A stretch of DNA of 64,000 nucleotides from Candidatus Woesearchaeota archaeon B3_Woes (GCA_005222965.1 NJBG01000001.1:1-64000), one strand, 5' to 3'. Shown: positions 16,955 to 25,034, counted from the stretch's first letter. Notes: generated by a model from the sequence alone, not told the origin. Numbers and translations are program-made.

Positions 16955-17296
16955 ATGTTAAAACAAATACAAATAAAAGAAATGAGAAAACAAAACCAAG
17001 CAAATTTGGATTATATTAGAGAAGAATGCCCTCATTTATTTAATCAAAGAAGAATAGATAGAAACATTGAGATTATTTTAGATGCGACAACAGAAGTACT
17101 AGGTGTAAAACCAAGCGATCATGATTTTGTTGCTTCAATCTGGGAAATAACAACCAATATTTACCTTAACAATTTAGTCAATGAAATTAAACAAAAAGAA
17201 ACATGGGGACTAATAATAAAAGAAATCCAAAAGGTTGATGAAGAACAAGCTTATAAATCAGTTTTAAGCTATTATGAAGCAAGGGGTATGATATAA
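16955..17296 (+). CDS. Hypothetical helical protein, 113 aa
   Basis: Mostly helical and charged, with one Cys (REECPHLFNQRR) and LGVKPSDHDFVASIWEI in the centre. No membrane part. I do not recognise the family. The start follows the 25-codon ORF by one base. It lies in the accessory region between an enzyme of DUF4406 type and a decayed toxin-antitoxin pair. Confidence 0.6.
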   Translation: MLKQIQIKEMRKQNQANLDYIREECPHLFNQRRIDRNIEIILDATTEVLGVKPSDHDFVASIWEITTNIYLNNLVNEIKQKETWGLIIKEIQKVDEEQAYKSVLSYYEARGMI

Positions 17297-17316
17297 CAAA
17301 GTCCATAAAGTAAGAG

Positions 17317-17494
17317 TTGTTAAATATTGTAAAAGCCAAATTTGGGCTTAAAGACAAGTCTCAGGCTATAAACTTGGTGGTTAATGAATATGAGAAGACA
17401 TCTCTTGAACCCAATTTAAGACCAGAATAAGTTAGATAAAATTGTGAAAGGCAAACATCTTTCTAGAAAAGACTTTGAAAAAGAGGTTGATTAA
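17317..17494 (+). pseudogene. Broken antitoxin (DUF2683-like)
   Basis: One frame reads NIVKAKFGLKDKSQAINLVV, then NEYEKTSLEPNLRPE before TAA. Shifted frame continues KLDKIVKGKHLSRKDFEKEV and stops at 17492-17494. This is the pattern of small archaeal antitoxins with a ribbon-helix-helix start, where LEPELRPEY-EKL is continuous. So there is a frameshift with loss of a base or two after PE, and the N-terminal start codon is missing too. The stop overlaps the toxin start (TAATG). Confidence 0.75.
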
Positions 17495-17640
17495 TGTATA
17501 CAGATTTCTATAGTGAAGAAATCACTAAGAAATTATCTAAACTTAAGAAAAAAGATCCAATGCACTTTTCTAAGGTTCTTAAGAAGATGGACTCTATTTT
17601 AGAAAATCCAAAACACAGCTGTAAATTCTCCTTCTTCTAA
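17494..17640 (+). pseudogene. Truncated RelE/ParE-type toxin
   Basis: 48 residues: MYTDFYSEEITKKLSKLKKK, then DPMHFSKVLKKMDSILENP and a foreign end KHSCKFSFF. The first 40 residues are the N-terminal two helices of RelE/ParE toxins. The catalytic beta-sheet half is gone. It overlaps the broken antitoxin by one base, as intact modules often do. The module is dead as a toxin. Confidence 0.75.
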
Positions 17641-17674
17641 AAAAGTCAAATCTTCGATCATAGTTTTCATTAAT

Positions 17675-18199
17675 TTAATTTGTTGGTAGTAATTGATACT
17701 TTAAAGAAATAAGTAAAGGATTAATTATACCTGAAAATTGTTGAGCAGATTCATCAGAGATACCTTTTAGAGATAATGCCAACAAACCACCAGCATCACA
17801 CAACTCTTTTTTAGAAAAGTCATCAATATTACCTTTTATATAAATACCAAATTCATTAAAAAAATCAACAAGCGTGTTTTTCATACCATAACTAATTAGG
17901 GCATTAGTTGATTCACGTCCTAATGTAAATGTATTATGAGCATCACCCCTATCTTTATAAAATATAATTGAACCCACATGATCATTATGACGTAAAGTCA
18001 AAGTTCTACCATAAAGTGAACTACCTTCTTTAAATTTATGTTGTAATCGAAATTCCTGACATAATTTTTCAGTATGTTCATCTATACTTTTGACTAAACC
18101 ATCAACTCTAAGATAATTTGATTCTCCTATAGATAAATCTATATCAAATCCAGGTAAAGTAACAATGCCATTTTTTAATCCATATCTTTCAAAAACCAT
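17675..18199 (-). CDS. Hypothetical protein, 174 aa
   Basis: A soluble protein, not recognised. It begins MVFERYGLKNGIVTLPGFD and has a beta-rich first half (SSLYGRTLTLRHNDHVGSII) and a helical second half (DFSKKELCDAGGLLALSLKG). No signal peptide. It stands alone on the minus strand in the accessory region, next to the dead toxin-antitoxin pair; no functional link can be drawn. Confidence 0.65.
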   Translation of the reverse strand: MVFERYGLKNGIVTLPGFDIDLSIGESNYLRVDGLVKSIDEHTEKLCQEFRLQHKFKEGSSLYGRTLTLRHNDHVGSIIFYKDRGDAHNTFTLGRESTNALISYGMKNTLVDFFNEFGIYIKGNIDDFSKKELCDAGGLLALSLKGISDESAQQFSGIINPLLISLKYQLLPTN

Positions 18200-18346
18200 T
18201 TTTATTTAGTTACTCAGGAGCTCTTTGATTAGGAAGTTTGCCTGTAAATGAATTTCTGCATTTTGCATGATCAATAAAGATATTGTTTATTTATAAACTT
18301 TTCTATTAGTTACCACCTTTTAGTAAAAAAGTATTAATAGAAAACC

Positions 18347-18372
18347 TTATATTAAGAACATCTTTTCCAAAC
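18347..18372 (+). repeat. 26-bp repeat, copy 2 (upstream block)
   Basis: Identical to 16427-16452. Here it lies 41 bases before the ATG of the zinc-ribbon microprotein gene. Confidence 0.8.
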
Positions 18373-18413
18373 CTATCCCAAAGGCTTATAACCAGAACAA
18401 CCTTATCATAGTC

Positions 18414-18515
18414 ATGTTATCAAATAATTGTCTAAAATGTAATAGCGAAATAAATGATGATAGATTATATTGTGATGAATGTATTAATAAAAATAATTCA
18501 AAAAACAGAGAATAA
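18414..18515 (+). CDS. Zinc-ribbon microprotein, 33 aa
   Basis: Product MLSNNCLKCNSEINDDRLY followed by CDECINKNNSKNRE. Two C-x-x-C pairs (C6/C9 and C20/C23) 10 residues apart form a minimal zinc ribbon. It lies between the second copies of the two intergenic repeat blocks, as the DUF4406-like gene lies between the first copies. Role unknown; such short ribbons are often accessory or regulatory. Confidence 0.6.
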   Translation: MLSNNCLKCNSEINDDRLYCDECINKNNSKNRE

Positions 18516-18544
18516 AATATTTATTTCTAACCTATCCAAAACCT

Positions 18545-18567
18545 TTATAAAACTTAAGATTTATAAA
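18545..18567 (+). repeat. 23-bp repeat, copy 2 (downstream block)
   Basis: Same bases as 16782-16804. It contains ATTTATAAA and precedes the gene at 18643 by about 75 bases, so it probably includes that gene's promoter. Confidence 0.7.
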
Positions 18568-18642
18568 GAAAACAATCTTTATTACTAAAAAAGAGGTGTG
18601 AAATACATCTCAAGTTAATTCTTGAGGTTTTAAATATTTAAA

Positions 18643-19299
18643 ATGACAAAAATAAGACACGGCATAGATGTACAAATTAAGAAAGATGCTATGAAGGGTA
18701 AACAAAGATTTCAAGTTATGTCAGGTAAAAATGAGATCTTTGTCTCAGACAGCCATTTCTATAATTCTGACAACTATAGTTTTGCTACAGTGAATGGCTC
18801 TGCAGAAACTTCATGGGAAGTTGATCCTAAAAAAAACAAGAGATATTTTATTCAACAACTATCAGCATTTTATAAAAGATTAGAAGAATATGATTTTGAA
18901 AAACTCACAGACAATGAAAAAGAGTTAGGAATCACAATCATAGGTGGAAAGAAAGTATATCTTCCTCTTTATGATTCTGAAAATAAAGAATTGAATTTAG
19001 AAGCAATATTATCTTATCATAGGCCAGTCAGGATTAATACCCCTTATGCAGATATTATTTTCGGAAACAATTCTATAATGTCCCTGCCAACAGAAAATCC
19101 AAGAATAGAAGTCCTGAGTCATAATGAGATTTCAGAAGCATTGTCTTATCTGATTTCTTTAACATCAAGGCATCATGTGACTCAAAACCACATTTCTTCA
19201 AGCTTAGAATATCCTGTGACTCAAAACCAGATTGAATCGGTTCTGAGAACAATTTATAGATTTAATCGCAGCCCATTGAAAAGAACACTAACTGGTTAA
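18643..19299 (+). CDS. Hypothetical protein, 218 aa
   Basis: A soluble protein without a recognised family. A short internal repeat is visible near the end: HHVTQNHISSSLEY and then YPVTQNQIESVL. The N-terminal half is strand-rich (RFQVMSGKNEIFVSD), the C-terminal third helical. TGAGGT near 18623 could serve as a ribosome site. It converges with the sigma-factor operon. Base composition is somewhat richer in GC than the core genes, which suggests transfer. Confidence 0.6.
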   Translation: MTKIRHGIDVQIKKDAMKGKQRFQVMSGKNEIFVSDSHFYNSDNYSFATVNGSAETSWEVDPKKNKRYFIQQLSAFYKRLEEYDFEKLTDNEKELGITIIGGKKVYLPLYDSENKELNLEAILSYHRPVRINTPYADIIFGNNSIMSLPTENPRIEVLSHNEISEALSYLISLTSRHHVTQNHISSSLEYPVTQNQIESVLRTIYRFNRSPLKRTLTG

Positions 19300-19317
19300 T
19301 CTAATAAAAATAAAACC

Positions 19318-19458
19318 TTAATTACTATCTCTTACAAAAGTTGTCTGGCCATCTTTGTATATGATTCCAACCACATCATCACCATATTTTTCTCTAATGG
19401 CCTTTTTAAGTTCTTCTTTTGAGATTACAAACTTCCATTTCTTAGATATTTCCTTGCC
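19318..19458 (-). other. Out-of-frame continuation of the sigma-factor gene
   Basis: An open frame of 46 codons after TAG at 19459-19461 reads KKWKFVISKEELKKAIREKY and then GDDVVGIIYKDGQTTFVRDSN before TAA. It has no start codon of its own before a late GTG, and overlaps the sigma gene end in another frame. The protein-like composition suggests it was once the C-terminal end of the sigma factor or a separate gene that lost its start. Confidence 0.5.
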
Positions 19459-20030
19459 CTATGCACTCTTGATTTGACTGTTCCAAGAGGAATATCCATT
19501 ATATCTGCTATTGTCTGGTATTTCAGCCCCTGCAGGCTTCTAAGCACATAGGCTGTACTAAGTGCCCGGTTTTCATCAAAAAACCCAATCAGTCTCTGCA
19601 TAGCAGAATCAACTTTTGCACTTAATTCCAATTCCATTGTCAGATTTCCGCCATAAAGAACATCATCAACTGAAAAATCATTTCTTATATCTTCCCACAT
19701 ACCATCAAGAGAACAAGTCTTTCTTCTTTTAAGATTTCTGAGCTCTGTTTTTGCAAGGTTTGCTGCAATTGTGAAAAGCCATGTACCGAATTCAGCTGTT
19801 TGTTCATTATAAAGTTGCGCACGGGTATAGAGCTTAGTAAATGTCTGCTGAACAATATCACCTACTTCAACAGCCCCTTTAAATCCATTCTCGAAACGGA
19901 AAATAAAACCAGTAAGCCTTGGCTCATACCTATGATATAGTTCTGAATAAGCTCTTTCATCCCCTTCTTTAAAAGCAGCAATCAATACCTTATCAGGCAT
20001 CTCAACATAAACTTCACCATTATGTTTCAT
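19425..20030 (-). CDS. ECF-type sigma factor (sigma-70 family)
   Basis: 201 residues. Region 2 is at about 13-85: DKVLIAAFKEGDERAYSELY, VEVGDIVQQTFTKLY and FGTWLFTIAANLAKTEL, the core-binding and -10 reading helices. Region 4 is at about 140-195: LQGLKYQTIADIMDIPLGTV then KSRVHRARKYL, the -35 helix-turn-helix. No anti-sigma gene is near. Archaeal polymerase uses TBP/TFB, not sigma, so the role is unclear; it may act as a plain DNA-binding protein. Higher GC than the core genes suggests transfer from bacteria. It follows the MutS-like gene by 74 bases. Confidence 0.9.
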   Translation of the reverse strand: MKHNGEVYVEMPDKVLIAAFKEGDERAYSELYHRYEPRLTGFIFRFENGFKGAVEVGDIVQQTFTKLYTRAQLYNEQTAEFGTWLFTIAANLAKTELRNLKRRKTCSLDGMWEDIRNDFSVDDVLYGGNLTMELELSAKVDSAMQRLIGFFDENRALSTAYVLRSLQGLKYQTIADIMDIPLGTVKSRVHRARKYLRNGSL

Positions 20031-20104
20031 TTTTATCGTAATTTTAAATTAATTTATAAATTTATGTAAAGAAAATTAAACATAGTCGTTTTAGGTAATA
20101 ACTT

Positions 20105-21748
20105 TTAATTTTTATATTGATCAAGCTGTTGTTCTAATAAATGCATCCTGTCTTCTGGAATTTCATTATCCTTGATTAGTCTTTGTAATCTATTTAATCT
20201 GTTTTCTTTAATAGCTTTACTTACTCTTTTAAGAGGATAATCAAGGACAACTGTTTCTTCAGTTGGAGAAAAAATACCAGGAATTATCCTGTAAGTATAT
20301 TTTCCATCGACAACCTCTGTTGTTAGATTAATAATTTGAGGGAATTTATTTGCCAGTTCAGTTAATTCCAGATGGTGAGTAACCATCCAAGTTTCATATC
20401 CTGCCTTTCTTGCAATCTCTTCTAAGTATAATCTGGCTTGAAGAATTGCTTTTAAGTCATATGTCCCGGATGTAGGTTCGTCAAGAATCAGAAGACTCCT
20501 TGATCTTGCTTTTTCTATAATCTTAAAAGTAGTATCATTGATTTTTTGATATGTGCTTTTTCCTGAAAACGAATCTTCTGTCTGTCCGATGTTTGCAAGT
20601 ATTTGGCCTACATAACTTAGCTCAGCATTGTCTGCTATTACTGGCAATCCTGCCTGTGCAAATGCCTGGATAACGGCTCTTGTTTTGATTAACATTGTTT
20701 TTCCATAAGCATTCTCACCTGTTATCAATCTTATTGGCTCTAGTTCATCAATGAAAAAATCATTTGGAACTTTTTCTTTATCTCTATTTTCTCCCATGTA
20801 AAGGATAAAATTTACACCGCCTTTGATATTACAGTGCCTGTAGCCACCGCTCCTGAATTCAGGAAACGTTAAGTTTGCGCCCTTTTCCTGCAATTCTTTG
20901 AAACCTATTGCATAGCCAATAAAATAATCCAAGGCAGTAACAAGCTTGTTTACGCCTGAGACTTTCATAGCATAGAATAAGTCAACATATTTTATCAGAT
21001 TTGTATCTCTGCCTGCTCTTTTATCACGCTCATATTCTTGTTTGGTTTTGTTACGAAGTTCATCAAGTAATCTTGAAGAATCTATGACTCCTATATCTTC
21101 TTCTATGTCAATATTTCCTAACTCCTTGTACCATTCAGTTGATTTTATGCTCTCAGCCAATACACCACAATCTTGAAAGTGTGTGCCTTTTGTAATAGAA
21201 GCAATCTTTTCCAATACATGCAATTGTTGTTGAAGTAGTTCACCCATTCTATTTATTTCAAAGGGGTTGAAAAACAATTTATAAGGATAATCTCCCCCCT
21301 CATACCAACATTCTACTTCATTAATATCTCTGCTATTTTGATAATATTGATTAAACAATGAGCCTATCTCATCTAAATCTTTATTTTCCATCAAAAACTT
21401 TAGGGTTTTTTGTCTTTCTTTTCTTAATTCAGGCTCAAAAGCCATATCTGCAATAATTTCAATAGCCCGCTCATCTGTTTCTTTTTCCTTGAATGAAAAA
21501 AGATTTCCAACAATTCTATCAATATGGAGAGGTTTAATAAATAAATCATATTTATCACTATATCCCTGGAAATTAGGAAAACCATCTCTTTCCAGATGCA
21601 CTAACCTGTCTAAACTATATTCTGATGGCTTTTGAGGTTTTTCCGATTCTGTAAATTGCTCCCAATCACATTCAATCTCTTCCAAAACTTTTTCCAGTTC
21701 CATATCATCTAATCCTTCCTGTATTGGATCACTTTTATGTCTAGCCAT
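20105..21748 (-). CDS. MutS-like ATPase without mismatch-binding domain
   Basis: 547 residues. The C-terminal ATPase resembles MutS domain V: LITGENAYGKTMLIKTRAVI (Walker A, about 338-357), DNAELSYVGQI, SGKSTYQKIN (signature), LLILDEPTSGTYD (Walker B) and VTHHLEL (His switch). The N-terminal 300 residues are helical, like the core/lever of MutS; the mismatch-reading domain I is absent. Similar orphan MutS relatives are bacterial. Probably one transcript with the sigma factor. Function unknown; it may sense or remodel DNA or act on ribosomes as MutS2-like proteins do. Confidence 0.82.
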   Translation of the reverse strand: MARHKSDPIQEGLDDMELEKVLEEIECDWEQFTESEKPQKPSEYSLDRLVHLERDGFPNFQGYSDKYDLFIKPLHIDRIVGNLFSFKEKETDERAIEIIADMAFEPELRKERQKTLKFLMENKDLDEIGSLFNQYYQNSRDINEVECWYEGGDYPYKLFFNPFEINRMGELLQQQLHVLEKIASITKGTHFQDCGVLAESIKSTEWYKELGNIDIEEDIGVIDSSRLLDELRNKTKQEYERDKRAGRDTNLIKYVDLFYAMKVSGVNKLVTALDYFIGYAIGFKELQEKGANLTFPEFRSGGYRHCNIKGGVNFILYMGENRDKEKVPNDFFIDELEPIRLITGENAYGKTMLIKTRAVIQAFAQAGLPVIADNAELSYVGQILANIGQTEDSFSGKSTYQKINDTTFKIIEKARSRSLLILDEPTSGTYDLKAILQARLYLEEIARKAGYETWMVTHHLELTELANKFPQIINLTTEVVDGKYTYRIIPGIFSPTEETVVLDYPLKRVSKAIKENRLNRLQRLIKDNEIPEDRMHLLEQQLDQYKN

Positions 21749-21849
21749 TCTCTAAAGAAAATTTAGTATATTTATAAATCTTCCTATATTCTTAATCCCA
21801 AAGTAGTAACAATAGAAAGATTTTTAAAGAATATATTATTTCATAGCAT

Positions 21850-22521
21850 ATGTCAACTCATTTTTTAGGAATAGAGACTATACCAGAGACAATATATGAT
21901 GGTATTTCTCTAGATACTGTTGTATTAGAACAGGAAATGCAGACAAATAACGGAGGAGTTGACATAGCAGATCCATACCAAAATTATGTTATACAGGAAG
22001 ATTTTTTAAGACAATTTGTACCTCATTTTTTTACTGATGAATCAAATCCTGACTGTAGCGAAAACCTTGCAATAGCAAATAAATATCCAGATATAACAAG
22101 TCCTTGTTCAATCTTAGTTGATTCAGTTCAGGATGTACAAGATATTATGGCAATAGGCTATCAAGTTGCACATTTCAATTATATTCTAGGGAAAAAACAC
22201 AATCAAGAACCATTCCTTTGTTTTGATTCAAATAAGAATGTAGAGGAAAACAAATGGCATCATTTTGCTGTTGTTGTTTCACCTAATGGAAACACAGGGT
22301 ATCTAAATGGAGTAGAAATCACAAACAGACGCTATAATTTTGGTAATTCAAAAGACTCTTCTTTTCTAAAAGACATTTCAGGAAAAACAAAACTAATGCT
22401 TGGATACGGAAGAAGCTCTTATATGCTCTCTCCTGATTTTATATACTTTAAAGGAGCTCTTGATGATGTAAGAATTTATGATAAGCCACTAACTACTTCT
22501 GAGATAAAAGAATTAATATAA
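21850..22521 (+). CDS. LamG/concanavalin A-like domain protein
   Basis: 223 residues. The second half is a LamG jelly roll: NKWHHFAVVVSPNGNTGYLN, then KLMLGYGRSS and FKGALDDVRIYDKPLTTSEI at the end, all standard for LamG. The first half is unrecognised. No signal peptide is visible at this start, although such domains usually act outside the cell on glycans or proteins. TATA-like sequence lies about 25 bases before the ATG. Confidence 0.8.
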   Translation: MSTHFLGIETIPETIYDGISLDTVVLEQEMQTNNGGVDIADPYQNYVIQEDFLRQFVPHFFTDESNPDCSENLAIANKYPDITSPCSILVDSVQDVQDIMAIGYQVAHFNYILGKKHNQEPFLCFDSNKNVEENKWHHFAVVVSPNGNTGYLNGVEITNRRYNFGNSKDSSFLKDISGKTKLMLGYGRSSYMLSPDFIYFKGALDDVRIYDKPLTTSEIKELI

Positions 22522-22557
22522 AAATATTTATATAAATCCAAATTTTCCAAATCCAAT

Positions 22558-22920
22558 ATGGATATAAAACAACCAAGTATTAAACTAGAAGACAGAGTTT
22601 TAAGTAGACATGAGAGATTTGAAAATTGGCTTTTAAAGAGATACAAAACCATAACTGTAGTTACCTGTGGTGTAGGAATATTTGCTTGCACATTTAGTGC
22701 TTATAATTTAGGAACAGCTGTTCATTATCTTGTTAAAGAGGATGATCCTAGAGCATCAGTATCAGAAAATTCTGCTTTTAAAGAAGATTTCCACAACTCA
22801 TTTGATTATTTTCAAAAAGGGTTCTTTATAGCGTGCGGTAGTTTGTTTCTATCCACCTTAGCTTATTATGAGGGAAGGAGGATAGCAAGAGAAAGAGAAG
22901 AAGAATCAAATTCTTACTAA
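22558..22920 (+). CDS. Two-helix membrane protein, 120 aa
   Basis: Hydrophobic segments at about 32-55 (ITVVTCGVGIFACTFSAYN) and 88-104 (GFFIACGSLFLSTLAYY). Basic N-terminal part (RVLSRHERFENWLLKRYK) and a charged C-terminal tail (RRIAREREEE) place both ends in the cytoplasm. Family not recognised. It follows the LamG gene by 36 bases. Confidence 0.65.
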   Translation: MDIKQPSIKLEDRVLSRHERFENWLLKRYKTITVVTCGVGIFACTFSAYNLGTAVHYLVKEDDPRASVSENSAFKEDFHNSFDYFQKGFFIACGSLFLSTLAYYEGRRIAREREEESNSY

Positions 22921-22947
22921 ATAATTAAAAAAAGAAAAAAATGTTTT

Positions 22948-23160
22948 TTATTTGCTAAACATCTTTTTGCAAAGTGGGGCCGCGAAAACTAAACCTAAAA
23001 CTAAAAACCATCCCCAGTGGACTCCTAAAACAAAATCTCTAAATCCGGCCCAGACAGTTACCAAAAACAGTGTAAAGAAAAACACAGATCCTTTTAGCAG
23101 TGATATATCATACCACTTCATCTTTTTAATTAATTTTTCTACCCATTTAACAAAACACAT
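22948..23160 (-). CDS. Two-helix small membrane protein, 70 aa
   Basis: Amphipathic, basic start (KWVEKLIKKMKWYDISLLKG) followed by two helices (SVFFFTLFLVTVWAGF and WGWFLVLGLVFAAPL) and a Cys-Lys-Lys end. AAAGGAGG lies before the ATG as a strong ribosome site. Similar Trp-rich small membrane proteins occur in DPANN archaea; the role is unknown. Confidence 0.7.
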   Translation of the reverse strand: MCFVKWVEKLIKKMKWYDISLLKGSVFFFTLFLVTVWAGFRDFVLGVHWGWFLVLGLVFAAPLCKKMFSK

Positions 23161-23271
23161 TTTTACACCTCCTTTAATTTTCTTTTTACTTCCATTGCTT
23201 AACCTATACTCATAACATGAAGAATTACTATTTTTTAAACTTTTTGTTTTATTGCTATCTTGTTAATAAAA

Positions 23272-24243
23272 TTACCTAAGAAATATATTTGTTGAGTGTC
23301 TGCGATGATACATAGAATCATCATCTGTAGCATCTTTATTCTCTTTAATAAACTCTATGAATTCAGAAGTTCTTGAACTTAATTGATCAGCAAAATACAA
23401 CACAACAGCTTCAGCAAACATTGGTTTTTTTGGAGAACCATACTCTAATTCACCATGATGGCTCACAATCAAATGCAATAATTTCTCTTTTAACAAATCA
23501 TCTACAGAACTATCCTTTAATTTATCAGCAACATGAATAACACCTAAAGTTAAATGACCTATAAACTGACCTTTACGAGTACCTTTTATACGAGAAGTAG
23601 TCTCAATCTCCTCTAATTTGCCAATATCATGCAACAAAGTGCCTGATATCAACAAATCTCTATCCAGTTCAGGAAACAACCTGCAGCTTGTTTCACAATA
23701 TTCAACAATCTCCAAAGTATGCTGTAATAATCCCCCACGCCAGTTATGATGTATCTGAATAGCTCCAGGATGCTGCTTAAACTTATCTCCTAAAGAATTA
23801 AAAACATCTAATAAAAGTTTCTTCAAATCTTCATTCTTAATAGAATCTATTTTTGACATTAGACCAGAATACATCTCATCTATATCTTTCTGAGGACCAG
23901 CAATAAAATCACCTTCATACTCATCCTGATTAAGAACCCTTATATTATTAGGGTCACTATTTCCAATCTGTAATTTATTCTGGTAACTCGAAACCTTTCC
24001 TTTAACCAAGACAACCGAATCAGGTGCTATAAGATTGTAAATTGCCTTTACTTTATCCTGATCAAAATCACCCCAATACTTGTACTCTATACTTCCTCCT
24101 GAAGAATCAGAAAGAATTAAAGTAAAGAAATGCCCTTTAGAATACTCGCTAATGCTTCTCTTAATCTTTACAACAAAGATATCATTAACTATATCTCCTT
24201 CTTTTAATTCCTTAATCTGTTGTTTTTTTGTAAATTTTTCCAT
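23272..24243 (-). CDS. OB-fold plus HD-domain nuclease (YhaM-like)
   Basis: 323 residues from ATG 24243. The N-terminal OB-fold (about 1-95: GDIVNDIFVVKIKRS, VVLVKGKVSSYQNKLQIG) is followed by an HD domain (about 125-300) with HHNWRGGLLQHTLEIVEYC, LLHDIGKLEE and IVSHHGELEYGSP, the metal ligands. This is the architecture of YhaM 3'-5' exoribonuclease. A GTG at 24351 extends the frame upstream, but the extra 36 residues are not part of the domain. It follows the OB-like exported gene by more than 120 bases. Confidence 0.85.
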   Translation of the reverse strand: MEKFTKKQQIKELKEGDIVNDIFVVKIKRSISEYSKGHFFTLILSDSSGGSIEYKYWGDFDQDKVKAIYNLIAPDSVVLVKGKVSSYQNKLQIGNSDPNNIRVLNQDEYEGDFIAGPQKDIDEMYSGLMSKIDSIKNEDLKKLLLDVFNSLGDKFKQHPGAIQIHHNWRGGLLQHTLEIVEYCETSCRLFPELDRDLLISGTLLHDIGKLEEIETTSRIKGTRKGQFIGHLTLGVIHVADKLKDSSVDDLLKEKLLHLIVSHHGELEYGSPKKPMFAEAVVLYFADQLSSRTSEFIEFIKENKDATDDDSMYHRRHSTNIFLR

Positions 24244-24365
24244 ATTAAACCCTAATTCTTTAAATTCTTTTAAGAATTGTTGTTCTAAGGTATATAATAC
24301 GTAGTGGTCTATGTGGGGGCTGTCAACAAAAAAGAATAGATTCAATAGCACAAGCTTAATTCTTT

Positions 24366-24767
24366 TTATTTATTTGATCTAATATAACCCCTAACAGGAA
24401 AGATTCCCAGAACATCAATTGAGATAAATTCTTGCCCTCTCTTAAAAATACCCTCTACAAGATAAAGACGATCTGTTACACCTTCACTAACAAATCTATA
24501 CTCTGGATCAACTTTAGTCAATTCAATCTCATTGCCAGATTCATCAATAATCAGTTTATGGTAAGAACCAGAATAAAACTTATAACCTAAAAAACCAAAA
24601 ACAGCAACCTTTTGATTGTGATAATCCCACGGATCATCAAGATATTTCTGAAAATTTATTCCCTCACCAACTTCTTCTTCAGAAATCTCTTGTTGCTTAG
24701 CCATAGAAACAAACACAACTACAAGTACAAAAAATAAGATAATATTTCTAAAATAATAATACCTCAT
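24366..24767 (-). CDS. Exported small beta-rich protein
   Basis: 133 residues with an N-terminal hydrophobic helix (NIILFFVLVVVFVSMA), probably an uncleaved anchor or signal. The soluble part (about 35-133) is strand-rich: KVAVFGFLGYKFY, KLIIDESGNEIEL, RLYLVEGIF, like a single OB fold. The start overlaps the stop of the 40-residue basic protein by ATGA, so translation is coupled. Confidence 0.7.
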   Translation of the reverse strand: MRYYYFRNIILFFVLVVVFVSMAKQQEISEEEVGEGINFQKYLDDPWDYHNQKVAVFGFLGYKFYSGSYHKLIIDESGNEIELTKVDPEYRFVSEGVTDRLYLVEGIFKRGQEFISIDVLGIFPVRGYIRSNK

Positions 24768-24886
24768 TTTTTCTTTGTAGATTTCTTCTTTTTAGGAGGG
24801 CTTGCTGTTCTAATCACTTTAGTAACAATATTTTTCAGAACAATAGCAGCACCTGCTAATTTTATTAATTTACCTATTTTTCCCAT
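24764..24886 (-). CDS. Basic microprotein, 40 aa
   Basis: Product MGKIGKLIKLAGAAIVLKNI, then VTKVIRTASPPKKKKSTKKK. A perfect AAAGGAGG site lies 6 bases before the ATG and its stop overlaps the next ATG (ATGA). The first 28 residues form an amphipathic or membrane helix, the tail is Lys-rich. Likely membrane-associated, possibly holding the next product at the membrane. Function unknown. Confidence 0.7.
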   Translation of the reverse strand: MGKIGKLIKLAGAAIVLKNIVTKVIRTASPPKKKKSTKKK

Positions 24887-25000
24887 TATAACCTCCTTTC
24901 TATTACTAAACCTTTTTTTATTAATAATATTTAATTCTTTGCTTTTTCATTAAATATAACCGAAAGGTTTATAAACAGACCCTATAACTCTCTACTCAAT

Positions 25001-25015
25001 AAGTCTTTAAGACTT
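25001..25015 (+). promoter_or_regulatory. Hairpin in the leader of the cold-shock gene
   Basis: AAGTCT TTA AGACTT is a perfect 6-bp stem with a 3-base loop, 20 bases before the ATG at 25035. The TATA-like GGTTTATAAAC is at 24967-24976, so the transcript has a leader of about 40 bases, unlike the leaderless genes around it. Confidence 0.5.
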
Positions 25016-25034
25016 TAAACGGAGTGAAAAACAA

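Noticed and set aside
18216-18290. Minus-strand frame reading NSFTGKLPNQRAPE before the 174-aa gene
   Set aside because: No ATG, GTG or TTG start after the upstream stop codon, no ribosome site; could be chance or a scrap of a lost gene.
19425-19458. Programmed -1 frameshift at the end of the sigma gene
   Set aside because: No X-XXY-YYZ slippery heptamer and no strong stem downstream; a mutation or lost gene end is simpler, so it is only listed as an observation.
9600-24900. Integrated virus or plasmid
   Set aside because: Accessory in content, but I find no integrase, terminase, capsid, replication gene or attachment-site duplication.
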